A stretch of DNA of 6,055 bases from an uncultured Mollicutes bacterium (GTDB lineage: Bacteria > Bacillota_I > Bacilli_A > UBA3375). The notes beneath the pieces were generated by a model that did no database searches, was not told the origin of the DNA, and was given only the letters and a program-made list of their open reading frames with translations. The position numbers and the translations under genes are program-made. Shown one piece after another: positions 1 through 5,635 of this stretch. The stretch covers positions 1-6,055 of the forward strand of contig CAMZNW010000003.1 of assembly GCA_947313935.1 (NCBI GenBank), written 5' to 3'. How positions within the stretch are numbered: position 1 is the first letter of the stretch; every line of letters begins with the position of its first letter.

Positions 1-900
1 GTAGCAGAAGGTGCTTTAAAAAATAATGATTTAGATGAAGGAATTGATTGTTCTGTAAAAACTATTGAACAATATTTTAATATTAATATTGATTATTATT
101 TATTTGCGACATTTGATAGTTTTATTAAATTAATTAATTCAATTGATGGTATTACAATTAATATTCCCTATGCTTTTAGCGAACAAGATTCCAAAGGTAA
201 TAAAGATAGTATATCATTTGAAAAAGGAATGCAACATCTTGATGGAGAACAAGCTCTTGCTTATGCTCGAATGCGCCATGCAATTAATCCAGAAACTGGT
301 TTAAGTGGTGATGATTTTGAACGAAATATTCGTCAGCAAGAAATTATTATGGCTGTTATTAATAAAATATTTTCTAATCCTTCTAAATACTTAAATGATT
401 CAATTAATTTTTTATTAAAAGATTTACATACTAACTTAAACATAAAAATACTTTTACAAATTGCAAATTTTATTACTACTACAACTGACTCAATTAAAAA
501 TACTCTTGCCAATCATCAATCTTTTAACCTAATAACTAAAAATCAATATGGTGGTAGATTAATTGGTATTAATCCTTATGATGATATTTTTAATACTACT
601 TCGGATGATACTACAAATCAAACTATGAATAATATATTTTATGATAATGAGAATAGTGATCGAATTGATTATACTGATACACTTGTTACTATTATTCCAA
701 TTAACTATCGTCGCTTTAACGTTCCTTCTGTTAAAGTAAATGATGAACTTAATAAACCACAAAATATTGAATTTATGATGAATACTTTAACTACTACTGG
801 CGCTCTTGATGGGACAGGTGATGAATTAGTTTCAGATACTAATCATGAATATTTTTCGACTATTTTGCAAGCAAATTTAAATCAACTAGATTCTAATTAA
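1..900 (+). CDS. LytR-CpsA-Psr (LCP) family glycopolymer transferase, 3' part
   Basis: The frame is open from base 1 to a TAA at 898-900, giving 299 residues. The start, N-terminal membrane anchor and first half of the LCP domain lie upstream of the window. What is seen: the second half of an LCP domain, with the IDYYLFATFDSF segment and then 'SIDGITINIP' (residues about 48-57, family GGV.V.VP). HLDGEQALAYARMRH follows at residues 79-93 (family LDG..AL.Y.R.R) and GDDFERNIRQQ at 103-113 (family D..R..RQ). The Arg residues of these motifs are the phosphate-binding or catalytic positions in the family. LCP enzymes act on the outer face of the membrane and move lipid-linked polymers (teichoic acid, capsule) onto peptidoglycan. 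Residues from about 165 to 299 form an Asn/Thr/Asp-rich tail that I do not recognise. The Met at base 229 lies inside the domain and is not the start. The polymer substrate cannot be told from the sequence. Confidence 0.9.
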   Translation, partial: VAEGALKNNDLDEGIDCSVKTIEQYFNINIDYYLFATFDSFIKLINSIDGITINIPYAFSEQDSKGNKDSISFEKGMQHLDGEQALAYARMRHAINPETGLSGDDFERNIRQQEIIMAVINKIFSNPSKYLNDSINFLLKDLHTNLNIKILLQIANFITTTTDSIKNTLANHQSFNLITKNQYGGRLIGINPYDDIFNTTSDDTTNQTMNNIFYDNENSDRIDYTDTLVTIIPINYRRFNVPSVKVNDELNKPQNIEFMMNTLTTTGALDGTGDELVSDTNHEYFSTILQANLNQLDSN

Positions 901-904
901 TAAT

Positions 905-936
905 AAAAAATTCTCACTATAATTTGAGAATTTTTT
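905..936. terminator. Bidirectional intrinsic terminator between the LCP gene and uvrC
   Basis: A perfect 12-bp inverted repeat is seen: AAAAAATTCTCA (905-916) pairs with TGAGAATTTTTT (925-936) around an 8-nt loop. The A and T tracts give a U-tail to transcripts from either direction, as expected between convergent genes. The G+C content of the stem is low, so strength is uncertain. The uvrC stop codon (917-919) lies in the loop and the right arm encodes the last uvrC codons. Confidence 0.8.
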
Positions 937-2659
937 TAACAATTATTTTAGGAATTTTTAAAGCTATTAATTCATCATAACTAGCTGCTTTTATATTTTC
1001 ATATGAACCAAAATGTATAATTAAATTTTGTTTTCTTTTTGGTCCTAATCCTTCAATACTATCTAATTTAGACATAATCATTTTATTTTCTTTTGATATA
1101 TGATGATAATTTATCGCAAAACGATGAACTTCTTCTTGTATAGAATATAAAAATTTATATAATTTTGAACTTCTTTTTAAAACTATTTGTTCATAATCTT
1201 TATTCATCATTGCATAAGTTGTATGTTTTTTATCTTTTACTAAACCCATTACCATAATCATATTGTCTAATGAATACTTTTTTAGTACCTCTAAGCACAC
1301 CTTTATTTGTCCTTTTCCTCCATCTAAAATAATTAAATTTGGATAACTAGTATTTTCACTAATCATCTTACTTATTCGTCGATCAATAACTTCATACATA
1401 CTACCATATTCATCCCCTGGTGATGCTGTTTTAATTTTATATTTTCGATATTGTTTTTTATCTTTTTTTCCTTTTTTATAACTAACTTTAACCCCAACTT
1501 GTGCATCACCACCAAGATGAGAAATATCATACATTTCAATTATTTCTAAATCATTATTTGTTATTTTTTTTAATTCATCATAACCTGAAATTCCATCATC
1601 ATAAATTAATTTTGCTATTTTTTCAATATTATTTTTAAAATATATTCGAGCATTTTCTTTGGCCATTTGTTCTAAATTACGATATTCTTGTAAATTGCTT
1701 TTTATTGCTGTCATAACAAAAATATTTTCCATCATACTAGCTAATTCCTTGTTACTTGTTAGAAAATTAATTGAATTATTTTGTTCATACATTTGATATA
1801 AATAACTTATTACAATTGTAAGATAATCTTCAATGTAACTATGGATTGATGAGATGATATTAACAACCATTCCAAACTCTATTTTAATTATAGTTATTGA
1901 AACCCAATCTTGATCATAGTAAATTTCAATTACATCAAAAGAAATATTTTGATTTAAATCAATTGCCTGTTTCTCTTGATAAGTATTGATTTGTTGAATT
2001 AAATATTTATATTTTCCTGCTTCTTCAAACTCTAAATTATCTGCAGCAATAATCATTTTATTATTTATTTCTACTTTTAATCCTTTCATATTATTAATTA
2101 ACAAATCATTTACTTCTTTTTTATACATTTTTATATCTTCATTTGAACTATTAATAATACAAGGTGCATAACATTTATTAAGATGATAATAAATACATTC
2201 TTTTTGGGGAATTACTCTACATTTGCGTAACTTTGTTATTCTATTTATTACTTTTATAATCTCATTTACATAATTTGAAGAAGGATATGGACCATAATAT
2301 TTACCATGTAATTTTCTATTTCTAACCTTTAATACTTGAGGATGTACATCATTTGTAACAACTATATAGGGATATGATTTATCATCTTTTAACATTATAT
2401 TATACTTTGGAAGATGCTTTTTAATTAATTGATTTTCTAATAATAATGATTCACGTTCATTATTTGTTATAATAAATTCAAAACTTTTAATTTCACTAAC
2501 CAACTTAGTAGTTTTTATATTATGAATGCGATTGAAATAACTTGACATTCTTACTTGTAAATTTTTAGCTTTACCAATATAAATTATATTATCTTCTTTA
2601 TTTTTGTAAATATAACACCCCGGTTTTTTAGGTACAGTTGCTTTAATCAAATCTAACAT
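917..2659 (-). CDS. uvrC: UvrC, excinuclease ABC subunit C
   Basis: This is the dual-incision nuclease of nucleotide excision repair, which cuts on both sides of a lesion after UvrA/UvrB loading; it is cytoplasmic. It is full length at 580 aa (family about 590-610). The GIY-YIG nuclease at residues 12-90 shows PGCYIY, IIYIGKAKNL with R37, and a likely catalytic Glu in SLLLENQLIK (E75). A four-Cys cluster follows (C147, C155, C163, C167), then the UVR UvrB-binding helix pair at about 195-230. The RNase H-like nuclease has D378 (YDISH), D446 (ILDGGKGQ) and H512 (EEVHRFAINYHH), matching the family DDH triad. A helix-hairpin-helix pair lies at about 532-580 (LDSIEGLGPKRKQNL). The ATG is supported by an SD at 2663-2669 and the family N-terminus. 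The gene lies 30 nt after trxA, a pairing also seen in Bacillus. The stop is TAG. Confidence 0.98.
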   Translation of the reverse strand: MLDLIKATVPKKPGCYIYKNKEDNIIYIGKAKNLQVRMSSYFNRIHNIKTTKLVSEIKSFEFIITNNERESLLLENQLIKKHLPKYNIMLKDDKSYPYIVVTNDVHPQVLKVRNRKLHGKYYGPYPSSNYVNEIIKVINRITKLRKCRVIPQKECIYYHLNKCYAPCIINSSNEDIKMYKKEVNDLLINNMKGLKVEINNKMIIAADNLEFEEAGKYKYLIQQINTYQEKQAIDLNQNISFDVIEIYYDQDWVSITIIKIEFGMVVNIISSIHSYIEDYLTIVISYLYQMYEQNNSINFLTSNKELASMMENIFVMTAIKSNLQEYRNLEQMAKENARIYFKNNIEKIAKLIYDDGISGYDELKKITNNDLEIIEMYDISHLGGDAQVGVKVSYKKGKKDKKQYRKYKIKTASPGDEYGSMYEVIDRRISKMISENTSYPNLIILDGGKGQIKVCLEVLKKYSLDNMIMVMGLVKDKKHTTYAMMNKDYEQIVLKRSSKLYKFLYSIQEEVHRFAINYHHISKENKMIMSKLDSIEGLGPKRKQNLIIHFGSYENIKAASYDELIALKIPKIIVKKILKL

Positions 2660-2662
2660 CTT

Positions 2663-2669
2663 CTCTCCT
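2663..2669 (-). promoter_or_regulatory. Ribosome binding site of uvrC
   Basis: The minus strand reads AGGAGAG. The AGGAG core ends 5 nt before the uvrC ATG (2657-2659), which fixes this start. Confidence 0.8.
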
Positions 2670-2671
2670 AT

Positions 2672-2704
2672 AAAAAAAATGATTTATCTCTATAAAGAGT
2701 TAAA
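2672..2704 (-). terminator. Possible weak attenuator between trxA and uvrC
   Basis: On the minus strand an imperfect inverted repeat occupies 2683-2704: TTTA-A-CTCT, loop TTAT, AGAG-A-TAAA, with one A/A mismatch. It is followed after 3 nt by eight T (2672-2679). It overlaps the trxA stop codon. The shape is that of an intrinsic terminator, but the stem is short and AT-rich, so at most it would reduce uvrC expression relative to trxA. Chance occurrence in such AT-rich DNA is a real alternative. Confidence 0.3.
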
Positions 2705-2998
2705 CCATATTTCTAAATCTTCTTTTCTCATTAAACCTATTTTTTGATCATATTTTTTTCCATCTTTAAAAATAATCATTGTTGGCATTGACATTACACC
2801 ATATTCTTGAGCAACTGATGTATCTTCATCAACATTTAATTTAATTATTTTAACCTTTGATTGACTTTCTGATAATTGATTTAAAATTGGTGATAACATT
2901 TGACAAGGACCACACCAATCAGCATAAAAATCTACTAATGTTATTCCATCTTTAACTAACTCTGAAAAATTATTTTTATCTGCTTTGATTACACTCAT
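2690..2998 (-). CDS. trxA: Thioredoxin
   Basis: This is a small cytoplasmic dithiol-disulfide oxidoreductase, reduced by thioredoxin reductase, that donates electrons to ribonucleotide reductase, peroxiredoxins and other disulfide proteins. The 102 residues match the single-domain thioredoxin length. LVDFYADWCGPC (residues 21-32) contains the active-site WCGPC with C29 and C32 and the buried Asp D23. The cis-proline loop is M71-P72-T73, followed by the IIFKDGKK strand-turn and a C-terminal helix ending in EIWFNSL. There is no signal peptide. The ATG follows AGGAGG by 5 nt. The gene is first in a trxA-uvrC unit with its own promoter. The stop is TAG. The family assignment is secure; specific partners cannot be read from sequence. 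Confidence 0.97.
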   Translation of the reverse strand: MSVIKADKNNFSELVKDGITLVDFYADWCGPCQMLSPILNQLSESQSKVKIIKLNVDEDTSVAQEYGVMSMPTMIIFKDGKKYDQKIGLMRKEDLEIWFNSL

Positions 2999-3003
2999 AA
3001 TTT

Positions 3004-3009
3004 CCTCCT
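3004..3009 (-). promoter_or_regulatory. Ribosome binding site of trxA
   Basis: The minus strand reads a perfect AGGAGG, 5 nt before the trxA ATG (2996-2998). Confidence 0.85.
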
Positions 3010-3021
3010 ATTTTATATTTA

Positions 3022-3051
3022 ATTATATCACATTATTATCTTTTATGTTTA
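3022..3051 (-). promoter_or_regulatory. Sigma-A type promoter for trxA-uvrC with extended -10
   Basis: On the minus strand, TGATATAAT (3022-3030) is a perfect extended -10 (TG-N-TATAAT). TAAACA (3046-3051) matches the -35 consensus TTGACA at 4 of 6 bases, with an 18-bp spacer. Transcription would start around 3013-3016, close to the SD, giving a very short 5' leader. The extended -10 may compensate for the imperfect -35. The placement is inferred from sequence only. Confidence 0.65.
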
Positions 3052-3057
3052 AACATA
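3044..3057. promoter_or_regulatory. 14-bp perfect palindrome over the trxA -35, candidate operator
   Basis: TATGTTTAAACATA is its own reverse complement over all 14 bases and covers the proposed -35 of the trxA promoter. A dimeric regulator bound here would block RNA polymerase. I do not recognise it as a known box (it is not a PerR, Rex, CtsR or CcpA consensus). In AT-rich DNA short palindromes are common, though this one contains a C/G pair in each arm. Confidence 0.4.
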
Positions 3058-3058
3058 C

Positions 3059-3092
3059 ATATAAATATATATATATTACATATACTTATACA
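3059..3092. other. Alternating A/T tract upstream of the trxA promoter
   Basis: Almost pure A+T, including the 14-bp palindrome AATATATATATATT (3064-3077). It sits just upstream of the proposed -35 and could act as an UP-element-like or easily melted region. No GC-bearing hairpin is visible between the rlmB stop (3128) and this tract, so I find no terminator for the rlmB operon here. Confidence 0.35.
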
Positions 3093-3127
3093 ATAAAATT
3101 CAACTATATTTATGATACTTTATTTGA

Positions 3128-3862
3128 TTATTTTTCTTTTTTAAAGGTACTTTTTTGGTAACATAGTACTGAAGTAGCACTTGCGACATTTAGAGAATTA
3201 ACATGACCAAACATGTCAATAGTAATTCCAAAATCACAATGTTTTTTAATATTATTTGTTACACCTTTATCTTCTCCACCTACTACTACTACTAATGGTA
3301 AATCAAAATCAAAATCTTGTACTTTTGTTTTTCCATCCATATCTAAATAAGCAATCCAATAACCTAATTTTTTCATTTTTTCAATTGTTTGTGATAAATT
3401 TGTAACCCGTACAATATCAATATGATTAATTGCCCCTGTTGATATTTTAGCTACTGCTCCATTTAATTGCGCATTACGACGTTTATTAAAAATAAGTCCA
3501 TTTATACCAAATGAATCAACAATACGAATTATTGCTCCTAGGTTGTTAACATCTTGAACTTCGTCTAATAATATAACCATAGGATTTTCTACACTCTTAT
3601 TTTTATTAATTAATTCATTTAATTCTAAATAATTTGTTGGTGATACAATAGCACCTATTCCTTGATGAGCTGCATGCTGCGTTAGTTGATCTAAATATTT
3701 TTTTTCAACATATACGTAAGGAATATTTTTAGTTGCAATTAAATCAACAATTTCTTTACTTTTTTTATCTTTTTGAATAAATACTTTACTTATTTCTCTT
3801 ATTTTAATTGTATCCATTACATTATTTTTACCATAAATTACTTCTTCATTATTTTCTTGCAT
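3128..3862 (-). CDS. rlmB: 23S rRNA (guanosine-2'-O-)-methyltransferase RlmB, TrmH/SpoU family
   Basis: The likely role is SAM-dependent 2'-O-methylation of G2251 (E. coli numbering) in the 23S rRNA P-loop during 50S assembly. At 244 aa it has the two-domain RlmB length. An N-terminal L30e-like RNA-binding domain (about 7-85) begins EVIYGKNNV, the family V.YG.N.V start. The SPOUT knot domain (about 94-237) carries motif 1 LDEVQDVNNLGAIIR (N107, R113), motif 2 VVVVGGEDKGV (E197) and motif 3 MFGHVNSLNVASA (S223, N225). The usual IPM of motif 3 reads IDM, and SLNVSVA reads SLNVASA, both mild changes. The ATG lies inside the 3' end of cysS, overlapping by 25 nt, with GGAG just upstream. Starting any later would cut the conserved YGKNNV segment. 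Paralogues (TrmH, RlmB-like) share the motifs, so the exact target is inferred from the cysS neighbourhood and length. Confidence 0.93.
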   Translation of the reverse strand: MQENNEEVIYGKNNVMDTIKIREISKVFIQKDKKSKEIVDLIATKNIPYVYVEKKYLDQLTQHAAHQGIGAIVSPTNYLELNELINKNKSVENPMVILLDEVQDVNNLGAIIRIVDSFGINGLIFNKRRNAQLNGAVAKISTGAINHIDIVRVTNLSQTIEKMKKLGYWIAYLDMDGKTKVQDFDFDLPLVVVVGGEDKGVTNNIKKHCDFGITIDMFGHVNSLNVASATSVLCYQKSTFKKEK

Positions 3863-5163
3863 TTTACTCCATTTCTTTGCTCTAAGATTTCATATCCAAG
3901 TTCATATATTGTTTCCCTTAATTTATCTGCCAATTCAAAATCTTTATTTTTCTTTGCTATTTGTCTTTTTTTAATTAATTCATTAATATTATTTGGAATA
4001 ATATGATTTATTTTTGGATAATCTAATCCTAAAATTTCACATGCATATTTCATTGCCATTATATTTTCTAAATTAACTTCATCTTTTATTATTTGTTGCA
4101 TTATTGTAATAACATTAGCGGTTGCAAAATCATTATTCATATAATTATTAATATTATTAATTAATATATTAGTTGTATTATCATCTATATTATCATCTAT
4201 ATTATCATCATAATATCTTTTAAAACGTTCATTTAATTTAATTGTTTGTTCAATCAAATCTTCATCTAAATTTAATGGCTGACTATAATGAGTTTGCAAC
4301 ATTATTAAACGGACTACATTAATTTCATATTTATCAATAAAATCTTTTGCAAGAATGGTATTTCCAATTGATTTTGACATTTTTTGTCCATCATAATTTA
4401 TAAAACCATTATATAACCAATAATTAGCTAAATCTTCATTAATAGCACAACTTTGTGCATTTTCATTTTCATGATGCGGAAATTTTAAATCAATTCCTCC
4501 ACCATGAATATCAATTTTCTTACCTAATAATTGATTAATCATTACAACACATTCAGTATGCCATCCAGGTCGTCCAGGTCCAAAAGGAGCATCCCAAGTT
4601 ATTCCTTTTGTTGTATTCTTCCATAATGTAAAATCTGTTGAATTCTTTTTCATATTACTATTATTTTTTTCTCCAATTTTGATTTGTTCAATATTTAAAT
4701 TAGATAATTTTCCATAACTTTTAATTTTTTGAGTATCAAAATAAACATTCCCTGAATTATTGTATGCATAACCCATATCCAACAAAACTTGGATATAATT
4801 AATTATTTCTTGAATATAATTTGTTACACATGGCTGCTTTGAAAAAGAATTTAATTGTACTTTTTTACACACTTCTAAATATGCACTAAGATTTTCTCTA
4901 ACCAATTCTTTTTCTGTAATATTTCTTTCATGAGCTTTATTAATAATTTTATCATCTATATCTGTAATATTAGAAATATAATGGACTTTATAACCTTGCA
5001 ATTTGAAAAATCTTGCCACAATATCAAAAAAAATTAATGGTCGCAAATTACCTATGTGAATATCACTATAAATTGTTGGTCCACATACATACATTGAAAG
5101 TTCTTTTTCTTTAATTGGTTTAAATGTCTCTAACTTTCCAGTATAAGAATTATATATTTTCAT
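3838..5163 (-). CDS. cysS: Cysteinyl-tRNA synthetase
   Basis: This class I aminoacyl-tRNA synthetase charges tRNA-Cys using ATP in the cytoplasm. At 441 aa it is slightly shorter than the usual 460-470. The Rossmann catalytic domain begins MKIYNSYTGKLETF and holds YVCGPTIYSDIHIGNLRP with the HIGH-type HIGN at 36-39. The active-site zinc ligands are C27, C205 (GWHTEC), H230 and E234 (FPHHENE). KMSKS lies at 261-265. An Asp/Asn-rich linker at 319-330 comes from a 12-bp tandem repeat and precedes the C-terminal helical anticodon-binding region (KKRQIAKKNKDFELADKLR). The final family Trp (GV.W) is replaced by C435. The ATG has AGGAGG 3 nt upstream and matches the family N-terminus; it overlaps the end of coaD by 14 nt. 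The 3' end overlaps rlmB. mrnC, often found between cysS and rlmB in Bacillota, is absent here. Confidence 0.98.
   Translation of the reverse strand: MKIYNSYTGKLETFKPIKEKELSMYVCGPTIYSDIHIGNLRPLIFFDIVARFFKLQGYKVHYISNITDIDDKIINKAHERNITEKELVRENLSAYLEVCKKVQLNSFSKQPCVTNYIQEIINYIQVLLDMGYAYNNSGNVYFDTQKIKSYGKLSNLNIEQIKIGEKNNSNMKKNSTDFTLWKNTTKGITWDAPFGPGRPGWHTECVVMINQLLGKKIDIHGGGIDLKFPHHENENAQSCAINEDLANYWLYNGFINYDGQKMSKSIGNTILAKDFIDKYEINVVRLIMLQTHYSQPLNLDEDLIEQTIKLNERFKRYYDDNIDDNIDDNTTNILINNINNYMNNDFATANVITIMQQIIKDEVNLENIMAMKYACEILGLDYPKINHIIPNNINELIKKRQIAKKNKDFELADKLRETIYELGYEILEQRNGVKCKKIMKK
3867..3870 (-). promoter_or_regulatory. Ribosome binding site of rlmB, inside cysS
   Basis: The minus strand reads GGAG, then TAAA, then the rlmB ATG (3860-3862). 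It is weaker and closer than the other SDs here and lies within cysS codons, so rlmB initiation probably depends on ribosomes terminating on cysS. Confidence 0.55.
4177..4209. repeat. 12-bp tandem repeat, about 2.75 copies, inside cysS
   Basis: The unit ATTATCATCTAT occurs at 4177-4188 and 4189-4200, followed by nine bases of a third copy (4201-4209). It is in frame and encodes the repeated DDNI/DNID segment (residues about 319-330) between the catalytic and anticodon-binding domains of CysRS. The length is a multiple of three, so copy changes would keep the frame. Confidence 0.85.
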
Positions 5164-5635
5164 ATTCCTCCTTTAAATATTCATAAATTGGTTTTGGGAC
5201 TAAATCTTTAACTTTTGTTATGTCATATTTACATATTTCTAATACTCCACTTGATGAAAGATGCATATATTTAGGATTAGCAATTAAATAAATAATTTCG
5301 ATACTGTTGTTTAATCCTTTATTGTAACTTTGCATATCACATTCATAATTAAAATCATTACAATTGCGTAATGATCGTAATAAATAATTAAATTTATACT
5401 TTTGCATATAATCTACAATTAACCCATCCCAAACATCAACATAAATATTATCTAAATTATTATCAATTATAGTTTTTTCAATTAAATTCTGTATTTTTTT
5501 CAAATTTATTTGTTTTTTTTTTTGATTTAATGTTACTACAATTACAACTTTATCATACATTTTTGTACTTCTTTTTATAATATCCAAGTGACCATTTGTC
5601 AATGGATTAAAACTTCCTGCAAATACAACTGTCAC
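5150..5635 (-). CDS. coaD: Phosphopantetheine adenylyltransferase
   Basis: It catalyses the penultimate step of CoA synthesis: ATP plus 4'-phosphopantetheine gives dephospho-CoA and pyrophosphate. It is cytoplasmic and usually hexameric. At 161 aa it has the family length. The nucleotidyltransferase motif is VFAGSFNPLTNGH with T13-N-G-H16 (family T.GH). LLRSLRNCNDFNYE (R87, R90) corresponds to the family RGLR..SDFEYE, and YMHLSSSGVLEI (S127-S129) to the C-terminal SSS motif, with the VKDLVP end. The start is GTG (5633-5635), directly after the rsmD TAA; no ATG is available without losing the N-terminal strand. The SD AGGAGG lies in the last rsmD codons. Codons 38-41 contain eleven consecutive A. 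The end overlaps cysS by 14 nt. The rsmD-coaD pairing is common in Bacillota. Confidence 0.97.
   Translation of the reverse strand: MTVVFAGSFNPLTNGHLDIIKRSTKMYDKVVIVVTLNQKKKQINLKKIQNLIEKTIIDNNLDNIYVDVWDGLIVDYMQKYKFNYLLRSLRNCNDFNYECDMQSYNKGLNNSIEIIYLIANPKYMHLSSSGVLEICKYDITKVKDLVPKPIYEYLKEEYENI
5167..5172 (-). promoter_or_regulatory. Ribosome binding site of cysS
   Basis: The minus strand reads AGGAGG (preceded by an A), only 3 nt before the cysS ATG (5161-5163). It lies within the last codons of coaD. The strong SD with very short spacing supports this start, which also fits the CysRS N-terminus. Confidence 0.75.

Noticed and set aside
229..231. ATG as start of the LCP gene
   Set aside because: The frame is open back to base 1 and encodes LCP-domain sequence upstream of this Met, so the gene is cut by the window edge.
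559..762. Minus-strand open frame of 67 codons opposite the LCP gene
   Set aside because: It is an Ile/Asn-rich shadow of AT-rich codons on the other strand. It has no family match, and the LCP frame here is continuous with a clear family domain upstream.
3061..3127. Terminator or second promoter after rlmB
   Set aside because: There is only alternating A/T and no stem with G/C pairs followed by a T tract. The TTGAAT near 3101 (minus strand) has no -10 at good spacing.
3773..4006. Plus-strand 77-codon hydrophobic open frame opposite the cysS/rlmB junction
   Set aside because: Phe/Ile richness is what the reverse complement of Lys/Asn/Glu-rich coding sequence gives. There is no supporting SD, and both sense genes are solid family members.
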